From the NCBI GenBank assembly GCA_014695195.1, contig JACJNW010000025.1, positions 62,001 through 126,000 on the forward strand: a DNA stretch of 64,000 bases, in the 5' to 3' direction. The notes beneath the pieces are model-generated. The model was not told the origin of the DNA, made no database searches, and saw only the letters and a program-made list of their open reading frames with translations. Both the position numbers and the translations under genes were made by a program. Each line of letters opens with the position of its first letter. Positions within the stretch are counted from its first letter, which is position 1. This document shows, piece by piece, positions 15,201-20,475 of the stretch. This stretch comes from Cyanobacteria bacterium FACHB-DQ100. GTDB lineage: Bacteria > Cyanobacteriota > Cyanobacteriia > Leptolyngbyales > Leptolyngbyaceae.

Positions 15201-16458
15201 GAACGGTAAGTTCGAGTATCTGGGAAGCGGAAAGTCGGCAATGGATAGCTTCACCTACTCGATTAGCGATGGCAGAGGAGGTATCAGCACTGCGACCGTC
15301 AGCTTGACGATTACTGGAGTCAACGATGCTCCTGTTACTGTTGCCGATAGCGCAACTACTGATGAAGACACCACGACTACAATCAGCGTACTGAGCAATG
15401 ACTATGATATGGATGCAGATACCTTCAGCATCACTCAGGTGAATGGAGCCGCAATCTCCTCTGGTTCTACGATCACGCTCGGTTCTGGTGCAAAATTGAC
15501 CATAAATAGTAATGGCACCTTTACCTACAATCCTAATGGCAAGTTCTCGTCCTTGCAGTCGGGGGCAACAGGTAGTGATAGTTTCACCTACACCATTAGC
15601 GATGGTAAAGGTGGTACCAGTACGGCAACTGTCTCTCTGTCAATCACTGGATTAACCTTTAGAGAGCGTACTGGTACAGCGAATCCCTTCACCGGGTTAG
15701 ATGTTGGTGACAAAGCAACTCCTGCTTTTGCAGACATTGATAAAGATGGCGATTTAGATGCTTTTGTAGGATCATCTGATGGAACGATTCGCTACTATCG
15801 CAACACCAATGGAAGCTTCACCCAAGTTACTGGAACTGCTAATCCCTTTAATGGAATCACTTGGGGTAATAACAGCAGTATCTCTTTTGCGGATATTGAT
15901 CGTGATGGTGATTTAGATGCCTTTATTAGCGGAACTAAAGGGGGGATCGGATACTACCAAAATACCAACGGTGTCTTTACTCTGAACACGAATACTACCT
16001 TGTTCCCTGGTTTAACCTCCACCACTAATGCTCCTACATTCGCAGACATTGATGGAGATGGCGATTTAGATGCATTCATCACCAATGCAAGTAGCTCGTC
16101 TAGCACAACAGGCTCGATCGCGTTCTATCGCAATACCAATGGCAGCTTTACGCAAGTTACCGGAACGGCAAACCCATTCAATGGAATGAGTATTGGTGTT
16201 AACACTCGCTATGATTTTGCAGACCTTGATAAAGATGGAGATCTAGATATGTTTGTGGGTGACGACAAAGTTGGCGCTGCCTACTACCGGAATACCAATG
16301 GTAGCTTTAGCTATGAGTCAGGTGCGAATCCCTTCGCCAATATCAGTGGCATCGGTTCAACTAGTGCAATTATCTTTGCAGATATTGATAAGGACGGGGA
16401 TTCGGACGCGATCTTCGGTCAGCAGGATGGCACCTTGAAATACTTAGAAAACAAGTAA
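1..16458 (+). CDS. Giant multidomain surface/adhesin-like protein, 5' end outside window
   Basis: The frame is open from base 1 to the TAA at 16458, so at least 5485 residues are visible and the start lies upstream; the TTG at 256 is not a credible start. Order by visible residue: a 48-residue repeat (1-70); long Thr/Ser/Ala/Gly-rich beta-helix-like repeats (about 80-3850) whose units alternate ITADAGG-like and ISAYVD-like segments; a Ser-rich patch (about 595-622); two C-type-lectin-like domains (about 3877-4114) with WIGL, EPNN and WND motifs; four cadherin-like Ig domains (about 4299-4740) with NDAP linkers; five FG-GAP repeats with DxDxDGDxD calcium loops (to about 4995); two more cadherin-like domains; and five more FG-GAP repeats to the end. 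No hydrophobic anchor or RTX tail is seen at the C-terminus. Such proteins are usually secreted or surface-bound and work in adhesion or matrix. That role is inferred from the domains. Confidence 0.9.
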   Translation, partial: GDDGDTITFNQAVDTKGASFSINSGSGEDTITVNAAISTQGGTFAIETGDDGDTITFNQAVDTKAGSFSLSGGGGNDTFNISNTILTAGGTVSLGGGDGSDTFNVSNTISTTGGAFTISGDSGNDTATINASVYTQGGNLSIEANTLTVKAGNNLSTRNTSGADHSTATSTGNSGAISLTGEQITIGSKDSTLYTGLYSQVETGSTYKAGDIKISVSETALTTLDPTDTSNATINLNKVILKGNNVTFSATADYAQTFDDSSSVADWAVSFLDNYSLVGGGAVSKSTATITADYYTQITGADVSLSASATTEAIIQPLFSYILGAAYAKADSTATVTFAGKITATSNVSISTLTDSTVNAQSSTSKWDSSNAVTNSAASAAITELYSNSTAQITDQASISAGGNVSVTAKTIDRNYTNTKSSTSSNGTLAVAAAVSLEDGSTNALMDGQVTAGGSITVEASQKNEDIQSILTGGGSLTSGSGVSAVAGVSDLKGDVLSGIQSSVGAGLWSAIASLGSSESSQASSKTKGKTSSFQIGAAFAYIDDTNNVTARIGDTYKSGETSAANVMAKSGSIAVNATAEYRPNVTASSMLDDSGSSSSSSDSSSSSSGSSSSTSSSSFAGSAGVAIGDYTNNVSAYIGSSATVNAYKSLSVTANTLNNYSVQWGVNLVEPFTETGDWQTKAGTFVSNLTGYLNNNLGLDNYIFDSWSQATASAESKLAAAGAVTVLSLDHTSKAYIDQNAKINQDTTLRSDQQTVTVESNSINESVHFGGNIALPGVSWNGKTSSANFSIGGAGASASNAVGGTVLVLDYINDVSARIEDGVTLYADSLKVNADSKTMSIDIAASGGKADKFGFNGAGTWVFADNTTTAQIDDGVTLVVGDNLVSGSTASLVVNAEDTSDVINVMGGISVSDSIGMGVTVGFNTIDRNTRAVIGNLSGSGETDQTTSISSSGNVKVNAKNNGYIGSFSLASAISTGGDVTNHSDGTTTGSTSYGVGISGDVAFNEVTDTTEAYLRDVKVTTTNQSTVSVTANNDSEIMAIGGSVALTIGNNYKSTSSLGLAGSYGQNIVSQTTNAYLENTTLTNPKTFTVTATNTSEIYAVVAGGSGAANSDLNTGIAGAVTINEITNTTKAYIANSTTTIAGAITVSATDSSTLHADAGGVALAIAFKPESNAASLSAGVGVSVNDVTNTVSAYVDKSTLTAAGNVAVTATSTGTIDAFALGGAASVSSNASLMAFSFSGAGAGADNDIENTISAYVTNSSTITTSNSGTISITATDNSTITADSGGYSIAFSRSSASASGSVGVAIANNDIQNTISAYVDQSTLTSTGAVDITAQSTAEIDALSIGGSAAGSSGDLGSLSISGAGAGTTNSIDNKISAQVKNTATITTSNNAAVTVKATDGSLITADAGGVAISGTLGNGSSASLSIGASIATNKIGLERGHTIQALVDNATINAAGNVGLTASSTATIDGLAFSGAAAVSGSTGGGNISLAGSGTGIENTIKATIAAGIQNGGKVTTVETVTLTATDDSEITADAGAASLAIGVSGDGSGAVSIGVAIANNEINNTVKAFVDKGTVTAGDLNLSASSSALIDTKGIAGAVSVAASGGASLSGAGAGTGVTNTLRNTIQSYIQNGSTITTKTDANNGGDLNLSAIDDSTIESVAIGGSIAISGSTGAAFSLAIGAVTVTNTIDNTVQSFIGQNATDSTSISAGDDIALTAQSRLTMTQNTAVAASLSVGVAPTSASFSGAGASVTTTTTSDIAAFIRNVNTSTNGYNVQAADVITLTANDASNLDPTVGSGVLVASMVGASVGVSITDTTVNNTVQAYIDNAKVSSTNGNLSLTATSSPDIDALAVATSVAASIGGAGAGAEATATVKSTVEARIGSGSSVKAKTIDVVTDSTDDITTDAYGASAGVVAIGAAIADSKTQSITKAHVTGATITATNLNISSTGDGKVDAGVMSLAGGVWASGAGNSADATFDSTVQAYIGDSTTVTLTGNLNITATAQPDADATAFGLSVSGLLQAGYSAATAEVTPQIDAYIGNGSTISASNLTLLAQQSLSTGGDAAYAKATGSGGALFGSLNASESTATNSGQVSAYVGKYSNLTITNTASIKADADSQQTAEADGYNAGALALGNNIASAESSLTTQAYLDNGVNVTAKDLKIQAIGNDYNYANAIAGGGGVVSGRAATGSTDNASTAKVRIEDGDTTSGNVEIKISNAIDILADQTTKFNSKSNSVNASVVGGSGAYTENTVNSTASVTIGTDTDNTVQNLVINAASLTVNANQTILKPELVDETAESASGGVIDAPAASSTTTINNSTTITIGDSSTSNNFDTTISTTGDITLNALNTVYAWDDTLLDSGGVVSVARSDSKVEQKTNEAMIAIQDANLYSDGEITLSARAEVEFDVTASASSYGVAGVPSAYSTATTNTKNQIQLKNGAYLRSEKDVNLLAGQNADGDTNAININARSNVWNYTAAPISSAGSSDASVTLENTITIDAGAQILTVNDANLLTTEGDVEAVGVLKSQDGYEELVGNLTGASVADIERTADDIRSTTGVTVNGTVEVSIENQETLTIDESLNLTSKTTVDGVSVYPINITQQTDGIGTVTLSVENVYNTISQRILQLKELKAAYAGDVSTVASYTSEIEYWETKLAELGSVTQVTYIEVPDITVKVGDIRVTGDYLKGSGLLNSPGDAKIFITNGSPYYLRVNDLTIPEIAGGRILFNTASVTSNATINSRNTSGNTANFSQVTTSANSDEALISVENTYDPTFAVQKSQFTALGVSTPAAPDLEVLGSVSNFKGTVRLTNDEGSIVVTGSLNAKTIDIDSGSDFVLSDNGTVFEFNPSSKVSVSNNTITIASHGLKTGEQVFYQNGGGTSIGGLTNARSYFTIVVDSNTIKLASTETDASANKAIDLTSAGSGTQSLSLTDDLGFLHVGGDPRSQLSGTASTYEIGSATTGSSSVDPSSTSSITASNNVFINARYLNINGVIQSGIPDRSLTLSDTLNSTIFGFKFSYDLTKEFGGTSSTKYLTLSTDTDGTGIDAKYNAETNRIELDNVSIEGGYMQLTGHILSTGDGNLKVMDGFGRINIVNNTSFDIALNSIDTGGSGIEGKLKIIDTARTGADGEALVTTYTHVGNNVTITDTSISGGKTTTTSNSRSASYSPLANQRYTWVTGQSSLTETVKTYAKSNVWGIDELAKDPGTEIESHTTLLDETPLLEGTYVETGTSSNLYNYSREVVTTSNSQLVDQDTWTTTSGWWVFKSTTYYRRDTYQKGQKTINTHSYKADSPIAVTFVGYDTGSVSVTSTSNILILDSVTNEGGTTTLKSTSGYIDNLSTTGTITSNSLVLSGSKLEDLKTDVNQLQFTVTGDVSITDTAGDVTISGESYSSSGKVTLSTEGSLLSAGAGTYDIKGYTIDLTSESGSIGSSTRSVRVNSGIKTNATLSTADGVSGVTLDAADDIYLEETDGDLYLVSAKAGNNVTLNVTKGGLIDNNLSETLDPYSQTQLESLWSQVGLTTDRSSKAIASFKQQAEQLYDTYWNYRNVKSSVNGAGQTVYTADDYNANFAYSYSDTAKAQLRTLGYTDSAITAMAAEKTAQYHTLHQLFSDSSVTLTGDEAYMSTVITDLFKDSDFTGKNLTIVSTYSPTLIESKYNVSTSQQSSLSQGGKWSLDQLKNTVAAGLFGSVTDTQYMVEDPNITAGGDVTITTSGGVGRAEGTVVIDNWSSIKNWATDLTEAQRLALSYAERDDITYYDASGNKISDLSKSGTSIAKVSISLKQDVDINTTGEINLTAGGNVFLGSEQDINLDQIKAGSEVRIKATKGLVNVAASGAVNVISGGDLVLEAGSASIGTSTTPITIDLKDNAYYYNGKLYLLSSSATWETAQTYAQSLGGNLITINDATEEAWLKSTFGSTEGFWIGLTDKATEGTFAWANGETTTYRNWAAGEPNNSNNEDYVSMNFGGNRQWNDSSSTATMRGIIELSVQEYNGHFYLLNPTATWETAQTAAQALGGALITINDATEEAWLKSTFGSTEGFWIGLTDKATEGTFAWANGETTTYRNWAAGEPNNSNNEDYVSMNFGGNRQWNDSSSTATMRGIVEIGSLGANLTARAKTDIYVANSGNLNISEVYAGNILSLSSTGGIIDASNNADANLQSDFLMLTAPSAGTSTNAVDFADDTEVKLNTTQNVYLQTPGDLSVDVLGRTSGSVNITGDSSNNIITLYSSSDSLNSTIDISVNGGSGSDTLIVKPTRTGGTWDQTNRTITGTGLGTIAYSNIETVKITPVAGNDSATTTEATSTTFTVLGNDVDFYPANAIAISEIGGSSVTAGQTVTLTSGALVTFNANNSFTYNPNGKFEFIGVGKTATDTFTYGVTNSSSGTDTATVTVTIAGINDAPTGIDDSPATDEATTLTISALSNDFDTDMGDTLSITHVNGTAISAGSILTLASGAKVTFNADGTFSYNPNGKFEYLGIGKTATDSFQYTISDGKGGTSTATINLTITGVNDAPTAKADSVTTTENSTVTFAVLGNDSDIDVGDILSVTKINGVMLSAGSSVLIDSKAKVTLNANGTLTYDPNGKFEYLGKSATGTDSFTYTISDSKGGISTATINLTITGENDAPTANADSVTTNEDSSTTFSILSNDSDIDTGDTISISRINGKIMVPGSTITLTSGAKLTYNTNRTFTYNPNGKFAALNMGDTATDSFTYTIVDGKGGSSTATATITIKGGSFFERTGSSNPFNGVDVGYNSNITFADLDKDGDLDAFMAASEGIRYYQNTNGSFTQVTGTSNLLNGVYGASISFADIDKDGDLDAFVGDVKSGINYYQNNNGRFSLVTGASNPFNNISDTIAPSFIDIDNDGDLDAFAGSIDGTIKFYRNTNGSFAQVTGSAHPFNGLDFGDDASISFADVDLDGDLDAFIGRSTGLISYYSNTNGSFAASSGNPFNGVDVGQNATIAFADINGDGDLDAFIGEFDGNFNYFENVNTAPVASADSTTTNEDTAITFSTLSNDSDANVADTLSITKVNGASMTAGSSISLTSGAKVTLNANKTFTYSPNGKFEYLGSGKSAMDSFTYSISDGRGGISTATVSLTITGVNDAPVTVADSATTDEDTTTTISVLSNDYDMDADTFSITQVNGAAISSGSTITLGSGAKLTINSNGTFTYNPNGKFSSLQSGATGSDSFTYTISDGKGGTSTATVSLSITGLTFRERTGTANPFTGLDVGDKATPAFADIDKDGDLDAFVGSSDGTIRYYRNTNGSFTQVTGTANPFNGITWGNNSSISFADIDRDGDLDAFISGTKGGIGYYQNTNGVFTLNTNTTLFPGLTSTTNAPTFADIDGDGDLDAFITNASSSSSTTGSIAFYRNTNGSFTQVTGTANPFNGMSIGVNTRYDFADLDKDGDLDMFVGDDKVGAAYYRNTNGSFSYESGANPFANISGIGSTSAIIFADIDKDGDSDAIFGQQDGTLKYLENK
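11719..12323 (+). repeat. Tandem duplication of a C-type lectin-like domain (357-bp period)
   Basis: Bases 11719-11966 and 12076-12323 are identical over about 248 bp and lie 357 bp (119 codons) apart. Each copy encodes a C-type-lectin-like fold with W-I-G-L, E-P-N-N and W-N-D. The first part of each domain (the segment before LITINDATEE) has diverged, so identity covers only the C-terminal two thirds. This points to recent duplication or gene conversion. Confidence 0.9.
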
Positions 16459-16824
16459 TCCTGTTGGGCTGTAATGAAGCGATAGCGAATAGGGGCTGCC
16501 TCTTTCCACCAGTCCCTTTCGCTCAAAAATTATTGCCGCTTAGGCTATTGCCACCTGAATTTTCGATCGCGTTTCTCTACCCTTCCCGCTAGCGCTCTCT
16601 CATTCGAGAAACCTTCTAAGTCTCACAATTGCCTTCTAAATCTCACCGCTATATAAGTTGTGTTTCAAAGCCCCGAAGCCGGGAACCTTAAAGGCGGAGG
16701 AATAAAAAATAGCAATGCAAGAAACTCAGTACATATTCTGTTCTGAAAAATGCTGAGCCAAACACTAGCGTTCCTGCTTTAATAGCACCAAGCCCCAAGA
16801 CACATTTTTTACCCGTGAGGAAGT
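16459..16824. other. Intergenic leader region before the NHL-repeat gene
   Basis: No credible gene. A GC-rich, self-complementary stretch at about 16668-16700 (CCCCGAAGCCGGG followed by AACCTTAAAGGCGG) sits roughly 125 bases before the next start and could form a structured leader, but it matches no riboswitch class that can be named from sequence alone. A GTGAGGA ribosome-binding site lies at 16815-16821. Confidence 0.3.
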
Positions 16825-17880
16825 ATGAGTATCAGTGTGAATGAAACCGCCCCGATCGTGCCAAAAGTACGATTAACGCATAAGACAATTCTGCAAGAGC
16901 CGAAGCGCAAGGAAACGTGGAAAGTTCAAGCGATCACAATGCTTCGGAGTGCCGCTTTGCCGATCGCGGGTGCCGCAGTCATGAATATTGCTTTTTTACA
17001 GACTGCAATGGCATTGTCCTATAACTCTACTGGAACACCATTTACTAATACGGGATTGGGGCTTCCAACGGGAATAGCAGTCGATAGCAGTGGCAATGTC
17101 TTTGTCTCGAATTTCGATACCGCTACTATATCAAAATATACTAGCAACGGCACTCCATCAGCGACATTTGGATCAGGTGCAAGCTTCGCTGGTATCGCGA
17201 TCTCCAACGATGGAAGCGTCTTGGTTACGGACACAACCAACAATAAGGTACTGAAATATAGTAGCGATGGTACTACGTCAGCAGTGTTTACCTCATTGGA
17301 CTTGGCTAATCCCTTTGGTATTGCGGTGGATAGCAGTGGAAATGTTTTTGTCACGAATACTAGCGATGTTACAAAAGATGTAAGGAAGTACAGTAGCAAT
17401 GGTACCTCGCTTGGAATATTTGCTAATACAACATCGGGCTTGAGTAGCCCATTTGGCATTGCGGTTGACAGCAGCGGCAATGTTTTTATCGGCGATATTG
17501 ATACCAGCAAAGTACTAAAATATAGCAATACAGGTACCCTATTACAAGCGCTTACGGTGGGTTTGCTCCCAAATAGTATCGCGATCGATAGCAGTGGTGA
17601 TATTTTGGTGGCAGATAGCGCTGGCGACGTTGTAGTTCGTTATGACAGCACTGGTGTCGAGCGTCAGAGACTTAGTGGACTCACTGCTCCCTCTGCACTG
17701 GCAATCGATCGTAGTAACAATCTTTTGGTTGCAAGTTTTAATGAAAACACCCCTGTTATCACCCGTTTCGCTGGATCTTTAGAACCGATTACTCCTGTAC
17801 CGTTTGGTTTTTCGCCGCTTTGGGCGCTGTTGCCAGCTAGTATTCGCTGCATCATCAAGCGATTGCAAAAGCGAAAGTAA
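16825..17880 (+). CDS. Exported NHL-repeat beta-propeller protein with PFE/PEP-CTERM-like tail
   Basis: A 351-residue protein. The N-terminal 45 residues are basic and polar, then a hydrophobic stretch ends in AMA before LSYNS (residues 46-65), which reads as a late-placed signal peptide. Six NHL-type repeats follow (residues 70-320), each with a G-I-A-V-D-S-S-G-N-V-F-V-like strand; NHL propellers usually bind proteins or carbohydrates, and the ligand here is unknown. The last 27 residues have VPFGFSP, a hydrophobic segment and a Lys/Arg end, close to the cyanobacterial PFE-CTERM/PEP-CTERM sorting signal that exosortases process. That assignment is an inference because the usual E is G. The start is supported by GTGAGGA a few bases upstream. 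It lies 366 bases after the giant surface gene and may share its location in the envelope. Confidence 0.85.
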   Translation: MSISVNETAPIVPKVRLTHKTILQEPKRKETWKVQAITMLRSAALPIAGAAVMNIAFLQTAMALSYNSTGTPFTNTGLGLPTGIAVDSSGNVFVSNFDTATISKYTSNGTPSATFGSGASFAGIAISNDGSVLVTDTTNNKVLKYSSDGTTSAVFTSLDLANPFGIAVDSSGNVFVTNTSDVTKDVRKYSSNGTSLGIFANTTSGLSSPFGIAVDSSGNVFIGDIDTSKVLKYSNTGTLLQALTVGLLPNSIAIDSSGDILVADSAGDVVVRYDSTGVERQRLSGLTAPSALAIDRSNNLLVASFNENTPVITRFAGSLEPITPVPFGFSPLWALLPASIRCIIKRLQKRK

Positions 17881-18041
17881 CCTGAGATAGCTACAAGACA
17901 GTTGCCTCCTAACTGAGAGGGCCTATTTAGCTTTTTATTCAAACACGAGCGTATCTACACAACGGGTCAAGGCAAATTAGAACAGACCTCTTGCGTGAAT
18001 CAGTGAGAGGGTAGTAGAAGTAGGTCAAGGAGGACAAACTG

Positions 18042-18320
18042 ATGACCTATGAACAGCTAAAACATCTAAAGCCAAGTGCGTTCAAGCGCCGATGCAGCGT
18101 ATCTCCTGAAACGTTTACTCAGATGGTTGAAGTGTTGCGTCCCGACCTTGACCGGCGGAGAAAACGCGGGGGACAAGCAAAACTGAGCGTCGAAGACCAA
18201 CTTCTGGTGGTGCTGGAGTATTGGCGCGAATACCGAACACAGTTTCATGTTGGCAGTAGCTGGGGGTTAAGCGAGTCGGCAGCCTGCCGATTGATTCGAC
18301 GGGTTGAATCGTTACTGATG
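18042..18320 (+). pseudogene. Truncated IS5-type transposase, N-terminal fragment
   Basis: The first about 93 residues look like the N-terminal helix-turn-helix part of an IS5/IS4-like transposase (LSVEDQLLVVLEYWREYRT, then G-L-S-E-S-A-A-C-R-L-I-R-R-V-E). Similarity stops after ESLLM near 18320, and the open frame then reads unrelated sequence to 18380. The DDE catalytic domain is missing, so this copy cannot encode an active enzyme. AGACCTCTTGCGTGAATCAG near 17983-18002 may be the left IS end, and AGGAGG at 18028-18033 is a good ribosome-binding site for the start. The cut edge abuts the remnant of a secreted-protein gene on the other strand. Confidence 0.7.
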
Positions 18321-18572
18321 GCATGTCGATTCCTCTATCTTTTTCGGTTCAGTTGTCGCGCTTGGCTTTGGTGTTGCTGATTGACTCACTTTAGGCGGAG
18401 CCGATGGCTTAGATTGCGGCATTGCAGGTGAGTTTGCCAAAGCGATCGGCACTGCAAACCCCAGGACAGAAAGTTTTAGAAGAAGTGAGTACTTCGTGGG
18501 GCAGTGCCAACAAGTATTTTTAGCCGTATTTTTCACAGACAAACTTAGCGATGGCGAAGAATTTTGTGACAA
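18315..18572 (-). pseudogene. 5' fragment of a secreted protein gene cut by the IS remnant
   Basis: On the minus strand an 86-residue frame holds a basic N-terminus, a hydrophobic core (KLSVLGFAVPIALA) and then a Pro/Ser/Thr/Lys-rich linker, the look of a signal peptide plus proline-rich stalk. It ends five codons after meeting the transposase remnant, so the rest of the gene is probably lost. No specific family can be named, and the exact start is uncertain. Confidence 0.4.
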
Positions 18573-18768
18573 TTCTATCCCTGCTTCAGCCTGCCAATTC
18601 CCATAAACGAAATCCTATTTTCTGATTTGTACTTGCTGGTGTTTAAGCGATCGTGACTCTTGCTAAATCTCAAATGACAAGGAAATATCAAGTCTTTCAG
18701 GATATTAGAAAATGCGTCTCTATTAGTATCAGAAATGGGGAAAACCAGAACAGGTAAAGAGTAAAAAA

Positions 18769-19074
18769 GCGACATCCAATTTGCGAAACGATCTTCTGAT
18801 TTGAGAGCGGTGGGTCAGAAATTTTTAAGGAAGCGATCGCTACAGCAAAAACAATTCTAAAAACGACACTTAATTTGCGAAGGATTTTTTGAGTAAGAAG
18901 CGACACCCAATTTGCAAAGTTAACTCTGCGACACTCAATTTGCGAAGGATTTCAAACGTCGTTTTCCTACTAAAAATCCTAAAAGTCCTAAAAGTCCTAT
19001 CAGATAAGCACTCTATCTCACTGTTTTACGCGGCATTAATTTGCGAAGTGCGACATTTAATGTGCGAACGTACA
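18769..19074 (-). mobile_element. End of a Tn7-like (CAST-type) transposon: six TnsB-like sites
   Basis: Read on the minus strand from 19074, the sequence begins TGTACG and then shows TTCGCACATTAAATGTCGC (19050-19068), followed by five related sites: 19030-19047, 18928-18946, 18900-18918, 18863-18881 and 18769-18787. The consensus is TTCGCAAATTRRRTGTCGC. Unequal spacing, closely placed sites at the outer edge and a TGT terminus are what is known for ends of Tn7-like elements, including cyanobacterial V-K CAST elements. No tnsB, tnsC, tniQ or cas12k is in the window, so this is an orphan or decayed end. The assignment to CAST rather than another Tn7 relative is an inference. Confidence 0.65.
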
Positions 19075-19091
19075 AAAATCAACCATTTCAC

Positions 19092-19133
19092 GCTCCCGAT
19101 AAGGCTCATAGACCTTACTGGGAGCAGTTTTTT
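19092..19133 (+). terminator. Rho-independent terminator
   Basis: GCTCCCGATAAGG (19092-19104) pairs with CCTTACTGGGAGC (19113-19125) with two mismatches, around an 8-base loop, and is followed by a T-tract at 19128-19133. It lies 18 bases beyond the transposon end and has no gene in front of it now. It may be the terminator of a gene that the insertion displaced. Confidence 0.65.
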
Positions 19134-19281
19134 AGAAACCTCCAAAAAACTAGGTGTAATCTTTGGGCGAGTTCGGGATTCAGGTTGAGATCAGAAAAGT
19201 CATAAAAATTTGGTACTAGCGCCTTAACAACCTCCTATGAAGCTCTTATTGGGAATTGGGTGACTTGTGAAAGACTTATCC

Positions 19282-19335
19282 AGAAACGACAAAAGCCAGT
19301 CAATGACTGGCTTCTCATCAATCGGAGCGGCGGGA
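19282..19335 (-). other. Attachment-site remnant 1: tRNA terminator plus tRNA 3' end
   Basis: AGAAACGACAAAAGCCAGTC starts a 32-base stretch (19282-19313) that is identical to 40402-40433. It contains the hairpin AAGCCAGTCA/TGACTGGCTT, a typical terminator after a tRNA on the minus strand. It leads into AATCGGAGCGGCGGGA (19320-19335), the complement of a tRNA 3' acceptor/T-stem, and then diverges. Flanking bases about 19226-19281 also match those before the 30.5-kb copy at roughly 80%. Confidence 0.65.
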
Positions 19336-19516
19336 CGTGATTCATTGAAGACTTAATTCTAGTACGGGGAAAATCCGTGTCTTGCCCTCGCATATGGCAT
19401 GAAATATAAGTTTGCCAACTGGTCTAAAAATTCCGTAAACGATCGCTACAAAGTGAAAGGTGAATTGTCGTCGAAATTAAGTCTATTTTTAACGGATTTT
19501 ATTATGGATACCTGAA

Positions 19517-20475
19517 ATGGAACAGTATAAGCCCTCAGATACAGACGGTTACTCCGCTTCTCACCGAATTGTGATTGCTGGAGGTGGGTTTGGGGGTTTA
19601 TATGCTGCTAAAGCCTTGGGACGTTTTAAACACATTGAAATTACATTAGTCAATAAGCGTAATTTTCATCTTTTTCAACCATTACTCTATCAGGCGAATT
19701 AGATCACTATGCGTTGAAACATGATTTTCGCAACATTGATACGAGAGAAACTCAGATTTTATTATTAGAAGGGCTAGATCGTGTCTTACCGCCTTATCCT
19801 CCTGAGCTTTCAACTGCTGCTGCAAAATCTCTCGAAAATTTAGGCGTTACAGTACAAACACAGTCCTTTGTGACAGGAATTACGGAGGATACGGTTATGG
19901 TTCGCCGCGGAAAACAAGCTGAGACAATTCAGGCCAAAACGGTGCTTTGGGCAGCAGGCGTTCGCGCTTCAGGAATGGGGAAAGTACTGGCTGAGCGGAC
20001 AGGTGCAACGCTCGATCGTGTAGGGCGAGTGATCGTCAATCCTGACTTAAGCGTGCCAGGACAACCAAACATTTTTGTTGTTGGAGATCTTGCTCATTAC
20101 AAGCACCAAGGTGATCAACCTTTGCCAGGAGTTGCTCCCGTTGCCATGCAGGAAGGCGCTTATATCGCTAAATTAATTCGATATCGTCTGCAAAGACGAG
20201 AATTGCCGTCCTTCCACTATTCAGATGTCGGAAGTTTAGCGGTGATTGGACAGAATGCCGCTGTGGTTAACCTGGGCTGGTTAAAGCTTTCTGGGTTTCT
20301 GGCTTGGCTAATTTGGGTGTTTGCCCATATTTACTACTTGATTGAGTTTGATAACAAGCTGATTGTGATGATCCAGTGGTCCTGGAATTACTTCAGCCGC
20401 AAAGGAGGTTCTCGCCTGATCACACAGGAGGAAGATCCGTTAAACCATTCAGAACTGGGAGGGAAGCTTGGCTGA
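19517..20475 (+). pseudogene. ndh: Type II NADH dehydrogenase with internal deletion (broken)
   Basis: The first 61 residues carry the FAD dinucleotide-binding motif GGGFGG and the NKRNFHLFQPLLYQ segment of NDH-2 enzymes, which pass electrons from NADH to quinone at the membrane. At about 19692 the frame breaks after LLYQ and jumps to GELDHYALKHDFRNIDT, a part normally about 120-130 residues further on. The second frame (from about 19694) then runs to 20475 with the rest of the FAD domain (NIFVVGDLA) and the C-terminal membrane-binding region. The deletion is out of frame and removes the NADH-binding GxGxxG. A truncated product may be made from ATG 19714 but could not be a working NDH-2. The end overlaps the xylulokinase start by 8 bases. 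The deletion is clear from the protein; its size is estimated from family knowledge. Confidence 0.85.

Noticed and set aside
18769-19074. The repeated 19-base units looked like a CRISPR array.
   Set aside because: Spacing is irregular (about 94, 37, 28, 102 and 20 bases between starts), the units are too short and they diverge, so transposon-end sites fit better.
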